Positions 7,577-16,985 are shown, counted from the first letter of the stretch. The stretch: 64,000 nucleotides of DNA from Tatlockia sp. (GCA_013697955.1 JACCVV010000054.1:22471-86470), one strand, 5' to 3'. A program made the numbers and translations. Notes: generated by a model not told the origin, from the sequence alone.

Positions 7577-10500
7577 TTAGAATTTTGGGTCTGTTTTGAA
7601 GTGCTTAATTAAGTCAAGATCATTAAAAATCTGCTCAATCTTATCATCATTAGATTCGGTGACTAAATCTATCGCTGTTTTACCTTCTTTATTTTTAAGG
7701 GTTAGATCAGACTTGAATTCTATAAATAACGGAATAAGCTCGTATTTTTCTGGTATATCTTTAATCTTAATAAACCCCATTAATGGCGTATTTCCACTTG
7801 CAAAAAGTGAATCTACGTAAGCACCTTTTTCTAGCAAGGGTCTAATCCTGTCGTATTGTTTCGACAACATGAAATGATGTAATAAGGGTTTATAATTTAT
7901 TTTTGCAGAATTTATAATTTCCGGGTTACATTGAGTGAGCACCATTTTAAATAATTCATCATCATTAGATTCAGCACTCTGAATTAATAAATTCGTTAAT
8001 AAATTTTTATCATCCGAATCTGTCAAACAAAATGTATAATTTGCAACTAAAAGCTTAAAGCTTACATCTAACTCAATCTGATTGAATTGCCAGGAAATTT
8101 TAAGGAGGTCAAAAACAGTTAGACCCTCTTCTGTACTCAACTTTAAATTTGCACCTGCATTAATTAATCTTTTTAAAGCCTCAGAATTAGCAAAATAAGC
8201 AGCATAATGAATAGCAGCTTGCCCTGTTGAATCTAGCTGATTGATATCTTTTTCTTTTAAATGAGAAATAATCACTTCGCTACAATCAGAGTGAGGTGAA
8301 AAGGCTATTTTTAAAGGGGTATCGGGAATGAATTTACCATTATTAATCAAAATATCTGCACCTTTTGATAGAAGGAATTGAATAATTGGAATATTCATTT
8401 TTTCAATAGCTTCAATTAAGGGTAATTGATAAAGATGTGGTTCATTAATCGACGCTTTATTGTTGGAAAGGAGAGTTTTAATCAATTCAAAATCTTCATT
8501 TTCAATAGCGGCTATTAATAAGTTTGATAGATTTTTCGAATTTGGACTGTTGATTATAGTGTTCATAATATCAACTTGTTTATCCCGATAAGCCTTGGTT
8601 ATGAATCCATCGATATCTTCTAAATTGATTTGTGGTAGAAGCAACAGTAGCTCTGCTGCTTCGTAAAACTCACTCTCTAAAGCGATGTGAAGTGCTGTTC
8701 TTCCTAAGAAATCATGCGCATTAACATCGCAATGCCCATCAGTTAATAATTTTTTAAAAGTAGGCAAACTTCTAGTCATCAGTGCAACATGAATAGGTGA
8801 AAAATGATTTGCTGAATTTTTTTGAAATTGTTGTGCCTCTTCCTTGCTCTTTGGTAATTCCATTTCATGGAATACTTCAAAAACATCAAGATTCATGTCT
8901 GCAAGATCTTTTTCAAAGCAATACACTCTTAAATTACATCGAGCACGACCATCAAATCTATTTAATAAAATATATTTATAATCGATGATTTGTTGAATAC
9001 TTTGCCCTAGATCACGCGTTTTTTCAGTTATGAATTTAAAATTAGGATCATAATAAACAAGAATTTTTTCATTATTGATGTAGCCTGAAGTTGCATGCCC
9101 ATCTCCTTCAATTTCAAATCGCGCTTTAACCGGCATTCTCATTAAATAGTAGAGAATTTCCGTGAGTTGTTCACTATTGCGTTCGTAGGTTATCAATTTG
9201 TTAAATTTATTTGTAGCAAATTTATGTTCTTTATACAAAAGACGGTAACTATAGTTTTTAAGCCCCTCACTGGTTACCGTGGAATACTGTTCTAAACGGT
9301 CGGCCTGATCCAATTGATCTAACCCCGCTAAGGATGAATGCTGAAACCAGATAACGTCATTAGTCCATTGTTCAAATAATTCATCTAAATTTTTGTAAAA
9401 AGCGGCTTGAGGAATATCTTTGAATTCATTAGCTAATGAATTTTCATTTCCATCCCAACGAGACATTAAAGCCAAAGTTTCAAAATAATATTCTTCCAAA
9501 CCGCGTGCTGCATAAAAAGACTTTAAGAATGAAAACCCATTGCAATGTCCTTCATTGCTAAAATATCTAGTATCTCGATATTTAATTTTAAGTCGAAAAA
9601 GCATCTTATCCATAATTTCATTTTGATCAATGGGAGCAGGTTTTATCCCATATTTTGAACTCTGTTTTATAAATTCAATATTAGAGTCAGGTTCTAATAA
9701 TTTAATGACATCATCTTGTTTATTTTCTATGGCTAAATCGAGAGGGGTCTTACCATAGATATTTTTTATTTTTCCAAGATCCTGGATACCTGGAATTTCT
9801 AACAATTTATTGAGCAATACAGAATTATTCATAACTGCTAAATGAAGGACAGTATTGCCATTGATATTTACACTGTTTTTCAGAGCAATTTTTGCCAAAA
9901 GTTGTAACATCACCTCTTCATTATTCATGCTGACTGCATAAAAAAGAGCTGAATTTTTTAGTGAATCTTCTTGATTAACATCAATTTCCAATTCAAGTAA
10001 ATAGTTAATGATGTCTCGGTTTCCTGCTTTTATTGCTTCGATTAAAGCAGTTGTTTTAAATTTTTTGGGATTGTTTATCGTTGCGTTATTTGCAACAAGT
10101 AGTTGTATCACATCAAGGTGATCATTTTTTGCTGCAATTATTAGTAAGGAACTAAGCTTTTCTTGTGAAAATTGATTCTTTTTTAACACATCTAAAATAA
10201 ATGGTATCTCTCCAATTTCAATGGCTTTATTAATTCCGAAAACATCATCCACTGACTGAAAAGAATTACCAAAAATTTGATTCGATCTAAGGGGATATTT
10301 TGAATCTGAAGACAGCGGAAAGGATTCTTCCAAGGCTGACTTAATTTTTTTTGTTAGCCATTGTCTTAGTCGCTTATCTCCTTTACAGCTGGCTAAATCG
10401 AGGTTTGCACAATTGGCTCCCTGCTCATAAAGATAATCCACCACCTCAAAATGACCACTTTCTAAAGCTACTAATATTGCACTCTGCTTAAAGTCGTTAA

Positions 10501-10738
10501 GCAAATTGATATCCGCATTATTTGTCAAACAATATTTGACCTTTTCCAAATCGCCCATTGCAGCAGCATAATGCAATAATGGTTTACCCTCTAAATCTTT
10601 GAAATCGAAATTGGTTTTATGCAGGCTGAAAGGTGGATAGAGGTGCTTGTCTTCAAAGGCCTGCCGCTGTTGTATAAGGGATTTCAAGTTTCGGAAATTT
10701 CGTTCATTGAGATTTTCTTCAAGCCGAGATTTGGCCAT
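7577..10738 (-). CDS. Large ankyrin-repeat protein with central YopT/C58-like cysteine protease core (candidate effector)
   Basis: The protein has 1053 residues. Ankyrin repeats occupy ~45-350 and again ~640-1040 (HYAAAMGDLEKVKYCL, TALHIALESEFYEAAELLL, AIHYAAYFANSEALKRLI). Between them, ~375-600 is a different domain with EGHCNGFSFLKSFY (Cys ~399), GDGHATSGYI (His ~548) and VYYDPNFKF (Asp ~564). The Cys-Gly context, the GHA motif, the DPNF motif and the 16-residue His-Asp spacing are those of YopT/AvrPphB (C58) papain-like proteases. Catalytic activity is therefore plausible but inferred. I start at the ATG at 10738, with GGAG five bases upstream, not eight codons earlier. The gene is transcribed away from gatCAB and converges on the Rab-like gene. 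It is the longest candidate effector in the window. Confidence 0.8.
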   Translation of the reverse strand: MAKSRLEENLNERNFRNLKSLIQQRQAFEDKHLYPPFSLHKTNFDFKDLEGKPLLHYAAAMGDLEKVKYCLTNNADINLLNDFKQSAILVALESGHFEVVDYLYEQGANCANLDLASCKGDKRLRQWLTKKIKSALEESFPLSSDSKYPLRSNQIFGNSFQSVDDVFGINKAIEIGEIPFILDVLKKNQFSQEKLSSLLIIAAKNDHLDVIQLLVANNATINNPKKFKTTALIEAIKAGNRDIINYLLELEIDVNQEDSLKNSALFYAVSMNNEEVMLQLLAKIALKNSVNINGNTVLHLAVMNNSVLLNKLLEIPGIQDLGKIKNIYGKTPLDLAIENKQDDVIKLLEPDSNIEFIKQSSKYGIKPAPIDQNEIMDKMLFRLKIKYRDTRYFSNEGHCNGFSFLKSFYAARGLEEYYFETLALMSRWDGNENSLANEFKDIPQAAFYKNLDELFEQWTNDVIWFQHSSLAGLDQLDQADRLEQYSTVTSEGLKNYSYRLLYKEHKFATNKFNKLITYERNSEQLTEILYYLMRMPVKARFEIEGDGHATSGYINNEKILVYYDPNFKFITEKTRDLGQSIQQIIDYKYILLNRFDGRARCNLRVYCFEKDLADMNLDVFEVFHEMELPKSKEEAQQFQKNSANHFSPIHVALMTRSLPTFKKLLTDGHCDVNAHDFLGRTALHIALESEFYEAAELLLLLPQINLEDIDGFITKAYRDKQVDIMNTIINSPNSKNLSNLLIAAIENEDFELIKTLLSNNKASINEPHLYQLPLIEAIEKMNIPIIQFLLSKGADILINNGKFIPDTPLKIAFSPHSDCSEVIISHLKEKDINQLDSTGQAAIHYAAYFANSEALKRLINAGANLKLSTEEGLTVFDLLKISWQFNQIELDVSFKLLVANYTFCLTDSDDKNLLTNLLIQSAESNDDELFKMVLTQCNPEIINSAKINYKPLLHHFMLSKQYDRIRPLLEKGAYVDSLFASGNTPLMGFIKIKDIPEKYELIPLFIEFKSDLTLKNKEGKTAIDLVTESNDDKIEQIFNDLDLIKHFKTDPKF

Positions 10739-10829
10739 CTTATCTCCCCAAATAATGCTCAATTATAAATTATAGACTACTCCGCCATCTTGGATTTGAA
10801 TGGGCTTTTCCTGTGAGTTACAAAAATCT

Positions 10830-10858
10830 TTGTTTCTTATTCGAGCCCCTTGTATACT
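10830..10858 (+). promoter_or_regulatory. Sigma-70 promoter of gatCAB
   Basis: TTGTTT (-35) and TATACT (-10) are separated by 17 bp. The start codon of gatC lies 28 bp further on. The site also shows that an earlier in-frame ATG at 10800 cannot be the gatC start. Confidence 0.6.
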
Positions 10859-10886
10859 GAATTTTTATTGTGGTTTGGAACTTTGC

Positions 10887-11180
10887 ATGTCGCTTAATGA
10901 AAAAGACTTGGAAAAAATAGCACACCTTGCTTATCTCGATTTTAAGTCCGATAGTCATCAATTTGTGGACGATCTCAATTCAATTATGAATTTTGTTGAA
11001 CAACTTCGCGAAATTGATACTAAAGATATAGCGCCTTTGTTTCATCCACTTGATTTAGTTCAACGGCTCAGGCCAGACGAAATTACTGAAAAAGATTGTT
11101 CTACTAAGCTTGCTGAAATAGCACCTGCCTTTGAAGAGGGTTGCTATTTGGTGCCGAAAGTTATCGATTCAGGTCAATAA
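10887..11180 (+). CDS. gatC: Asp-tRNA(Asn)/Glu-tRNA(Gln) amidotransferase subunit C
   Basis: This small subunit of the GatCAB transamidosome stabilises GatA and GatB during conversion of Glu-tRNA(Gln) or Asp-tRNA(Asn) to the amidated forms. Its 97 residues begin [17 protein letters not shown] and contain the helical N-terminus, [15 protein letters not shown] and the C-terminal [15 protein letters not shown], the usual GatC pattern (~95 residues). The start at 10887 lies after the promoter and matches the family N-terminus. It is the first gene of gatCAB, with gatA starting three bases after its stop. Confidence 0.93.
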   Translation: MSLNEKDLEKIAHLAYLDFKSDSHQFVDDLNSIMNFVEQLREIDTKDIAPLFHPLDLVQRLRPDEITEKDCSTKLAEIAPAFEEGCYLVPKVIDSGQ

Positions 11181-11182
11181 AA

Positions 11183-12634
11183 ATGCATAAATTATCATTA
11201 GATGAGATGATTCAAGGACTTCGGCAAAAGAGATTTTCCAGTCGCGAATTAACTCAACACTATCTTACTCGCATAAAACAACATCAAAACATAAACGCCT
11301 TTATCTCTGTAGATGAAGAAAATGCCTTAATTGCAGCTGACGCAGCGGATAAATTGATTAAAGAAGGCAAGACAAAACTACTAAGCGGTATACCAATGGC
11401 GCATAAAGACATTATTTGCACCAATAGAATGCCTACTACCTGCGGTTCCAAAATGCTTAAGGATTTTCACTCTCCTTATCAAGCAACTCTTGCTGAGAAA
11501 TTAGAAGACCAAGGCAGCATCCTGATTGGAAAAACCAATATGGATGAGTTTGCAATGGGCTCGGCTAATGAAAACTCTTATTTTGGGTCGGTAAAAAACC
11601 CCTGGAATCTTAACCATGTTCCCGGTGGGTCATCAGGTGGTTCGGCAGCTGCTGTGGCTGCTCGTTTAATTCCCTTTTGTACAGGAACTGATACAGGCGG
11701 CTCGATTAGACAACCGGCGGCTTTTTGTGGTATTTCAGGGATTAAACCCACTTATGGATTGGTTTCTCGTTTTGGAATGGTTGCCTTTGCCTCAAGTTTG
11801 GATCAAGCAGGCCCTATGGCCTTATCTGCTAGCGATCTAGCTATTGTCCTTCAGGCGATGGCAGGTTTTGATCCAAAAGATTCAACTTCAGTTGATAAAA
11901 CAATTCACGATTATTCGGCCAATTTAAAGCAATCAATTAAAGACATGCGTATCGGTCTGCCTTCTTGTTTTTTTCAAAAAGGAGTTGATAACGATATTCA
12001 GTCAGCAATTTTAGAAGCTCTTAAGGTTTTTGAGCAAGAAGGCGCTAAGATAATTGAATTGGATTTGAAGCTGCAACCGCTTTGGGTTCCTTGTTACTAC
12101 GTTATTGCCTGTTCTGAAGCGTCTTCCAATTTATCTCGCTATGATGGCATTCGTTTTGGCTATCGATCAGAAAAAGGCCAAGATTTACGCGAATTAATAA
12201 CCAATACCCGCACTGAAGGATTTGGAGTTGAAGTAAAACGCAGAATATCCACAGGTACTCATCTGCTTTCTTCTGGATATTTTGATGATTATTATCTGCA
12301 AGCGCTCAAAATAAGACGTTTAATACAAAATGAGTTTCAAGACTGCTTTAAACAAGTTGATATAATTTTAGGCCCCACCACACCCACCTGTGCTTTTAAA
12401 TTAAATGAAAAAATTTCCGATCCGGTACAAATTTACTTAGCCGATGTCTTCACTGTTGCTGCAAATTTAGCGGGTGTTCCTGCAATTTCAATTCCTGCAG
12501 GTTTTAGCAAGGGCCTTCCAATTGGCCTGCAACTAATTGCCAATCATTTCAATGAAGCAGAACTATTAAAAAGTGCTTACCATTTTCAACAAGCGACCAA
12601 CTGGCACCAAGCCAGTCCTGGCTTTATAGGGTGA
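11183..12634 (+). CDS. gatA: Asp-tRNA(Asn)/Glu-tRNA(Gln) amidotransferase subunit A
   Basis: This is the amidase subunit that releases ammonia from glutamine for the transamidation. The amidase-signature catalytic triad is present: Lys in [10 protein letters not shown] (~residue 75), cis-Ser in [13 protein letters not shown] and nucleophile Ser in [14 protein letters not shown] (~170-180). It has 483 residues, the normal length. The start at 11183 gives the standard N-terminus [13 protein letters not shown]. The longer frame from 11141 would overlap gatC. It lies between gatC and gatB in a tight operon. Confidence 0.96.
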   Translation: MHKLSLDEMIQGLRQKRFSSRELTQHYLTRIKQHQNINAFISVDEENALIAADAADKLIKEGKTKLLSGIPMAHKDIICTNRMPTTCGSKMLKDFHSPYQATLAEKLEDQGSILIGKTNMDEFAMGSANENSYFGSVKNPWNLNHVPGGSSGGSAAAVAARLIPFCTGTDTGGSIRQPAAFCGISGIKPTYGLVSRFGMVAFASSLDQAGPMALSASDLAIVLQAMAGFDPKDSTSVDKTIHDYSANLKQSIKDMRIGLPSCFFQKGVDNDIQSAILEALKVFEQEGAKIIELDLKLQPLWVPCYYVIACSEASSNLSRYDGIRFGYRSEKGQDLRELITNTRTEGFGVEVKRRISTGTHLLSSGYFDDYYLQALKIRRLIQNEFQDCFKQVDIILGPTTPTCAFKLNEKISDPVQIYLADVFTVAANLAGVPAISIPAGFSKGLPIGLQLIANHFNEAELLKSAYHFQQATNWHQASPGFIG

Positions 12635-12637
12635 TTT

Positions 12638-14074
12638 ATGGAATGGGATACTGTAATCGGGCTTGAGGTTCATGCTCAATTAAAAACGAAATCAAAGTTA
12701 TTTTCCGGCTCAGCTGCCAACTTTGGCGCTAATGCCAATACGCAAACTTCATATATAGACGCAGGCTTTCCCGGCACTTTACCTGTTCTTAATCAGCAAG
12801 CGGTTAAAATGGCTATCCAGTTTGGCTTGGCTATTAATGCTGAAATCAATAATAATTCATATTTTGAACGAAAAAATTATTTTTACCCGGATTTACCAAA
12901 AGGCTATCAAATAAGCCAGTTTCAGCGCCCAATCGTCGCTAATGGTCGATTAAAAATTGAACTTAAAGATGACAAAACTAAAGAAGTAGAAATTCTAAGG
13001 GCACATTTGGAAGAAGATGCCGGCAAGTCCTTGCATGAAGCCCATGCTGATCATACTGGTATTGACTTAAACCGTGCTGGCACACCCTTACTTGAAATTG
13101 TAACAACCCCCTGCCTGAATTCGAGTGAGGAAGCGCTAAGTTACCTTAAAACGCTACATCTTTTAGTCCGATTTTTAGGCATTTGTGACGGCAATATGCA
13201 AGAAGGGTCTTTTCGTTGTGATGTTAATATTTCCCTTAAACCAAAGGGTTCAAAGCAATTAGGCGTACGTACTGAACTTAAAAATCTCAATTCCTTTCGT
13301 TTTATTGAAAAAGCAATTGCCTACGAAGAAAACAGACACAAAGAGTTGCTTGAATCAGGAAAGCAAATTCAGCAAGAAACTCGCCTTTATTGTCCTGACT
13401 CCAATAGCACTCAGACAATGCGTTCAAAAGAAAATGAAAATGATTATCGCTACTTTCCTGATCCAGATTTACTGCCTATTGAAATCAAAGCGGAGGATTT
13501 GCAAAAAATCAAAGGCCAGATGCCGCTTTTACCTGAAGCAATAAAAGAACAATTTAAAGAAAACAGACGATTAAATCCGGATGACATTCAGTTTTTATTG
13601 TCATCAAAAGCCACTTATGATTATTTTGTTGATTTAAAAAAAATCAGCGTAGCCGATGAAAAATTGATTATAAATTGGCTAAAAGGTAATTATGCCGCCG
13701 CTTTAAACGATGCGAATCTCGATTTTGAAAATCCTCCACTTCCTGTTGCCGACTTCGCTCCTTTATTAGACTATCTATCTGACCAAAGAATTTCAGGATC
13801 AATTGCCAAGCAGATTTTTACCAAATTATGGGCTGGCGAAGGTTCTGTTGATTCAATTATTGCTAAAGAAGGCTATGCACAGGTTAGCGATGAATCAGAA
13901 ATTGTTCAATTAATAAACGATTTGATAAAACGCCATCCTCAACAAGTGGCTGATTACCGCGCTGGGAAAGAAAAACTGCTAGCTTTTTTTGTTGGCCAAA
14001 TAATGAAGGAAACTCAAGGTACCGCTAATCCCGAGAAAATTAATATTTTATTAAGAACCCACTTAAATCAGTAA
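12638..14074 (+). CDS. gatB: Asp-tRNA(Asn)/Glu-tRNA(Gln) amidotransferase subunit B
   Basis: This subunit binds and activates the misacylated tRNA. The 478 residues start with the family hallmark WDTVIGLEVHAQLKTKSKLF. The catalytic domain contains YFYPDLPKGYQISQF, LEEDAGKS, DLNRAGTPLLEIV and RCDVNISL. The C-terminal YqeY-like tRNA-binding tail ends in the GTANPEKINILLR motif typical of GatB. It begins three bases after the gatA stop. The presence of gatCAB suggests indirect Gln-tRNA and/or Asn-tRNA synthesis in this organism. Confidence 0.97.
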   Translation: MEWDTVIGLEVHAQLKTKSKLFSGSAANFGANANTQTSYIDAGFPGTLPVLNQQAVKMAIQFGLAINAEINNNSYFERKNYFYPDLPKGYQISQFQRPIVANGRLKIELKDDKTKEVEILRAHLEEDAGKSLHEAHADHTGIDLNRAGTPLLEIVTTPCLNSSEEALSYLKTLHLLVRFLGICDGNMQEGSFRCDVNISLKPKGSKQLGVRTELKNLNSFRFIEKAIAYEENRHKELLESGKQIQQETRLYCPDSNSTQTMRSKENENDYRYFPDPDLLPIEIKAEDLQKIKGQMPLLPEAIKEQFKENRRLNPDDIQFLLSSKATYDYFVDLKKISVADEKLIINWLKGNYAAALNDANLDFENPPLPVADFAPLLDYLSDQRISGSIAKQIFTKLWAGEGSVDSIIAKEGYAQVSDESEIVQLINDLIKRHPQQVADYRAGKEKLLAFFVGQIMKETQGTANPEKINILLRTHLNQ

Positions 14075-14153
14075 TACATTAAAGTTATTTCATGGCTCTT
14101 CTTAGCAAAATTTGAAGTATCAACATTTAGAACTCAAAGAGCAAAACATGCTC

Positions 14154-14186
14154 AAAAAAAAAGAGACCAACTCTTAGTTGATCTCT
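14154..14186 (-). terminator. Intrinsic terminator of the EnhA-like gene
   Basis: Read on the minus strand, an 11-bp stem (AGAGATCAACT/AGTTGGTCTCT, one G-U pair) with a 3-base loop is followed by eight T. It lies 20 bp after the stop codon of the transpeptidase gene. On the plus strand it has a mismatch and no T-run, so it works mainly leftward. Confidence 0.8.
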
Positions 14187-14205
14187 ATAAAATAGGAATT
14201 CTTTC

Positions 14206-14763
14206 CTAGTAAGGTTTAACCACAACAGTCGTTCCAATATCCATAAAGTCCTGGTTTAACCATTTAGCAGCTGCTGGCAATACCCTAATACAACCATGGC
14301 TGGCATTATAGTTAGGCACATCGTAGGCTGCATGAATTGAGTAACTTCCGTTAAAATGCATGCAGTAAGGCATACGAGCACCACCACCTGTCTCTACAGG
14401 ATACAGATTGGAAGTACATTCCTCACCCTTCTTAGAATAAACGCGGAAGGTTCCTGTTACAGTACGGCAACCTCGACCTGTATCTTCACAATAGTCCTTA
14501 CCACCTGAAGCAGATCCTGTTTTTATTCGATTGCCTTGTCCGTCATAAGCAGCCCAGGCAGTGGCTTTTGGGTCAAAAATAAAGACCTTTTTGCCAGTCG
14601 CTTCACGTTTAGCAGGGAATGCATGAGAACCCCTGCTATCCGAATTCAAGCCCTTGGTATAATGAGTGTGACCTGCATCATCAACGATTGGGACACCACG
14701 ATCCATCGATGCGCAAGATGCTGCAAGTATTGCTAACGAGCTAACGATTAGTTGCTTTTTCAT
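14206..14763 (-). CDS. L,D-transpeptidase lipoprotein, EnhA family
   Basis: This envelope enzyme has the YkuD fold, which forms 3-3 crosslinks in peptidoglycan or attaches proteins to it. The signal peptide ends in a lipobox-like LAASCAS (Cys ~17), so it is probably a lipoprotein. The catalytic motif is HGCIRV (Cys ~158), preceded by the conserved MHFNGSYSIHAAYDVP. The 185 residues match the Legionella 'enhanced entry' EnhA group, named for host-cell entry. The ribosome site GGGAGG lies six bases before the ATG. A strong terminator follows. A similar domain occurs at 46337-47110, and a more distant one at 55635-56336. Confidence 0.85.
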   Translation of the reverse strand: MKKQLIVSSLAILAASCASMDRGVPIVDDAGHTHYTKGLNSDSRGSHAFPAKREATGKKVFIFDPKATAWAAYDGQGNRIKTGSASGGKDYCEDTGRGCRTVTGTFRVYSKKGEECTSNLYPVETGGGARMPYCMHFNGSYSIHAAYDVPNYNASHGCIRVLPAAAKWLNQDFMDIGTTVVVKPY

Positions 14764-14848
14764 TTGCTAACCTCCCTCTTTTTTACTTGTTATCGGGAGG
14801 AAAATGAATAAATTTAGTATTTTCTACAAATATTTTTTACTAACTGCT

Positions 14849-15256
14849 TTAATTATGATCTTTTTTACCCTGTGGAACCAAGCCTGCAATAGATTCTTGC
14901 TTTGTAAAAGATTTAGGCAAAAGGGCTAAAATTGCTAACTGAAGCTGCTTGTCAGAACATTCAAAACAACCACCTCGTGGAGGCATGGCATTCAATCCTT
15001 CTTCGGTGTGGGCTAATAAAGTAGCCAAGCCTTGTTTGATTCTTGGATTCCAATCAGCTTCAACTTTAATTCTGGGGGCGCCCAAGGGTATTAATGGTTT
15101 AAGCGCATGGCAGTTAGAACAAAAATGACTCACTATCTGCATTCCTTCATCTTTTTTATCTCTAACCGAATTTAGAAATTCCTGAGGATGATGACTTTCA
15201 GCATATGAAAAAGTTAAAAAAAGTAAATTAAAAAAGAAAATACTGACAAATTTCAA
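14849..15256 (-). CDS. Cytochrome c5-like periplasmic c-type cytochrome
   Basis: The protein has one haem-binding motif, CSNCH (~residue 43), and the second cysteine pair typical of cytochrome c5 in MPPRGGCFECSD. A signal peptide (FVSIFFFNLLFLTFSYA) precedes them, so it acts in the periplasm as an electron carrier. I chose the TTG at 15256 because AGGAGA lies nine bases upstream. Starting at the ATG at 15289 would put that ribosome site inside the gene and give 146 instead of 135 residues. The gene stands alone. The axial methionine could be the one in AMPPRGG. Confidence 0.8.
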   Translation of the reverse strand: MKFVSIFFFNLLFLTFSYAESHHPQEFLNSVRDKKDEGMQIVSHFCSNCHALKPLIPLGAPRIKVEADWNPRIKQGLATLLAHTEEGLNAMPPRGGCFECSDKQLQLAILALLPKSFTKQESIAGLVPQGKKDHN

Positions 15257-15340
15257 AACAAAGATTCTCCTTTTTCGATTTAAAATCAAAGATGACTTTC
15301 ATTTATAAATATGATATAGGTTATAAATTGCACAAATTTC

Positions 15341-15367
15341 TAAAGATCTCATAACAGGAACCGATAA
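15341..15367 (+). promoter_or_regulatory. Sigma-28 (FliA)-type promoter of the flgM-like gene
   Basis: TAAA and ACCGATAA are separated by 15 bp, which is the sigma-28 layout TAAA-N15-GCCGATAA with one mismatch. The -10 element overlaps the first possible ATG at 15367, so transcription would begin after it. Confidence 0.6.
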
Positions 15368-15396
15368 TGATGACGAATGCTATTGAGAGTAATGTT

Positions 15397-15624
15397 ATGG
15401 AAAAGCCAAGCAAATTCATGCATAAAAAGGCTGATAAAAGCGACCATAATAGCTTAAAAGCCAATTCCAGACAAATAGAAGCTTTTCTAGCAGGCCTTAA
15501 CAATTTTCATGTAGTGGACAAAACTAAGGTAGAATTCATTAAAAAAGAAATTGCTAGTGGAAAATACCAAATTTTAACCGACAAAATTGCTGAAAAAATG
15601 ATCATTGATATCGAGATGATTTAA
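15397..15624 (+). CDS. flgM: FlgM-like anti-sigma-28 factor
   Basis: This small cytosolic protein is predicted to bind FliA and hold back late flagellar genes until the hook is finished. The C-terminal half fits the FlgM pattern: VVDKTKVEFIKKEIASGKYQI followed by TDKIAEKMIID (split here across the two helices). The N-terminus is polar and probably unstructured, as is usual for FlgM. I start at 15397 (75 residues), with GAGAG seven bases upstream. The longer frame from 15367 begins inside the sigma-28-like promoter. No flagellar neighbour such as flgA or flgN is present, so this may be an orphan or second copy. Confidence 0.72.
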   Translation: MEKPSKFMHKKADKSDHNSLKANSRQIEAFLAGLNNFHVVDKTKVEFIKKEIASGKYQILTDKIAEKMIIDIEMI

Positions 15625-15632
15625 AAAGGGAA

Positions 15633-15663
15633 TGAAGTCTCACCTGTTTTGGCAAAGACTTCA
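15633..15663. terminator. Possible bidirectional hairpin between flgM-like and SDR genes
   Basis: An 8-bp perfect stem, TGAAGTCT/AGACTTCA, with a 15-base loop lies between two convergent genes. No long T-run follows in either direction. Confidence 0.4.
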
Positions 15664-15676
15664 CAATCGAAATAAA

Positions 15677-16426
15677 TCAACGCGCCTGCATGCGCAAAGC
15701 ACCATCAAGCCTTATCACTTCACCATTAATCATGTTATTTTCAATAATATGCATAGCCAGGGCCGCAAACTCTTCAGGTTTTCCTAGTCTTTTAGGATAA
15801 GTAATTGTATCAGCTAACTTGTCTTGAACCTCTTGGGACATATTCAAAAGCATAGGGGTTGCGAATAATCCGGGGGCAATTGTATTAACTCGTATAGCAA
15901 ATTGAGCCAGTTCACGAGCCGCTGGCAAAGTCATTGCCACTACACCACCTTTAGAGGCACTATAAGCCATTTGCCCGATTTGTCCTTCGAAGGCAGCAAC
16001 CGATGCAGTATTAATGATAACCCCTCTTTCTTCCGTATCAGCTTGAAGTTCAAGCTTGGACATTGCATTGGCCACAACTCGCATGACATTAAAGGTGCCT
16101 ATCAAATTGACATCGATTACCTGTTTAAAATCTGCCAATGGCATGGCGCCTTCTTTTCCAACCATACGTTTTGCTGGGGCAATTCCTGCACAATTTATAC
16201 AAATTCTCGGAATTCCAACCTGCTTAATGGTTTCAATTAAGGCCTTTTCTACCTCTTCAGCGGAAGACACATCACAGGCAACAGATAGAGCCAGGTTATT
16301 TTCTTCGTTTATTTGTTTATCCCAAATAACCACTTTTAGACCTAAATTGCTTAATTTTAGAGCGCAAGCCTTGCCCATTCCTGATGAACCGCCGCTTATT
16401 ACTGCAATTTGATTTGATAAATTCAA
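15677..16426 (-). CDS. Short-chain dehydrogenase/reductase, 3-hydroxyacyl-CoA dehydrogenase type 2-like
   Basis: This is a classical SDR of 249 residues. It has the cofactor loop GGSSGMGKAC (~11-20), NCAGIAPAKR, INTASVAAFEGQIGQ and the catalytic YSASKGG (Tyr ~162). The sequence resembles the HSD17B10/3-hydroxy-2-methylbutyryl-CoA dehydrogenase group, with the extra segment around AKRMVGKEGAMPL, and the asparagine in NCAG suggests NAD(H). A role in fatty-acid or branched-chain amino-acid breakdown is likely but not certain. The next gene upstream (isochorismatase family) ends one base before it, so they form an operon. Confidence 0.83.
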   Translation of the reverse strand: MNLSNQIAVISGGSSGMGKACALKLSNLGLKVVIWDKQINEENNLALSVACDVSSAEEVEKALIETIKQVGIPRICINCAGIAPAKRMVGKEGAMPLADFKQVIDVNLIGTFNVMRVVANAMSKLELQADTEERGVIINTASVAAFEGQIGQMAYSASKGGVVAMTLPAARELAQFAIRVNTIAPGLFATPMLLNMSQEVQDKLADTITYPKRLGKPEEFAALAMHIIENNMINGEVIRLDGALRMQAR

Positions 16427-16427
16427 T

Positions 16428-16985
16428 TTAATACTCCTTTTTTTGTAAATATTTTTTGCTCAACGTTTTAAACTCAGGGGTTCCAGATTGGCCAATCCAT
16501 TCAAAAAAAACCATTTCTGAAGTAATTAGATGGATTCCATTTTGTTTCATTCTTTTTAAAGCATAGTTAAAGTCAAGTTCAAAACGGCTGCTCACTGCAT
16601 CAACCACAATGAAAACTTCATATTGAGCTTGAAGTAAATCGAAGGCAGTTTGTAGAACACAGACGTGAGTTTCAATGCCAATTAGAACCATTTGTTGTTT
16701 TTTGAGGGACTGTAAATGGTTTTGAAAGTTCGGTGATTTGTTACAGGAAAAATCCATTTTTTCAATAAATTTACCCTCAGAAATTAAAGAACGAAGCGGT
16801 TTAACCGTAGTTCCTAATCCTTGTGGATATTGTTCACTAACAAGCAAAGGAACGTTTAAGTCTTTTGCTAAACGTATCAGCCACTCGCAACGCTGAAGCA
16901 CAGCTTCGGAATTGATTACTAGCGGCATTAATTTTTCCTGGACATCAATGAGCAGCAGACATGATTTAGATCTTTCCAGCAGCAT
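16428..16985 (-). CDS. Isochorismatase-family cysteine hydrolase
   Basis: The 185-residue protein has the alpha/beta fold of isochorismatase/nicotinamidase hydrolases: catalytic Asp in LLLIDVQEKLMP (~13), Lys in the FIEKMDFSC region and Cys in IGIETHVCVLQTA (~113). It resembles the YcaC-type subgroup of unknown substrate. The ATG at 16985 is preceded by GGAGAAGGGA, an ideal ribosome site. The frame starting at 17009 has none. It is the first gene of a two-gene unit with the SDR. Confidence 0.82.
   Translation of the reverse strand: MLLERSKSCLLLIDVQEKLMPLVINSEAVLQRCEWLIRLAKDLNVPLLVSEQYPQGLGTTVKPLRSLISEGKFIEKMDFSCNKSPNFQNHLQSLKKQQMVLIGIETHVCVLQTAFDLLQAQYEVFIVVDAVSSRFELDFNYALKRMKQNGIHLITSEMVFFEWIGQSGTPEFKTLSKKYLQKKEY

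Noticed and set aside
10800..10886. Longer N-terminus for GatC
   Set aside because: A -35/-10 promoter (10830-10858) lies inside this stretch and the family N-terminus begins at 10887.
15367..15396. FlgM start at 15367
   Set aside because: The codon overlaps the sigma-28-like -10 element. The ATG at 15397 has its own ribosome site.
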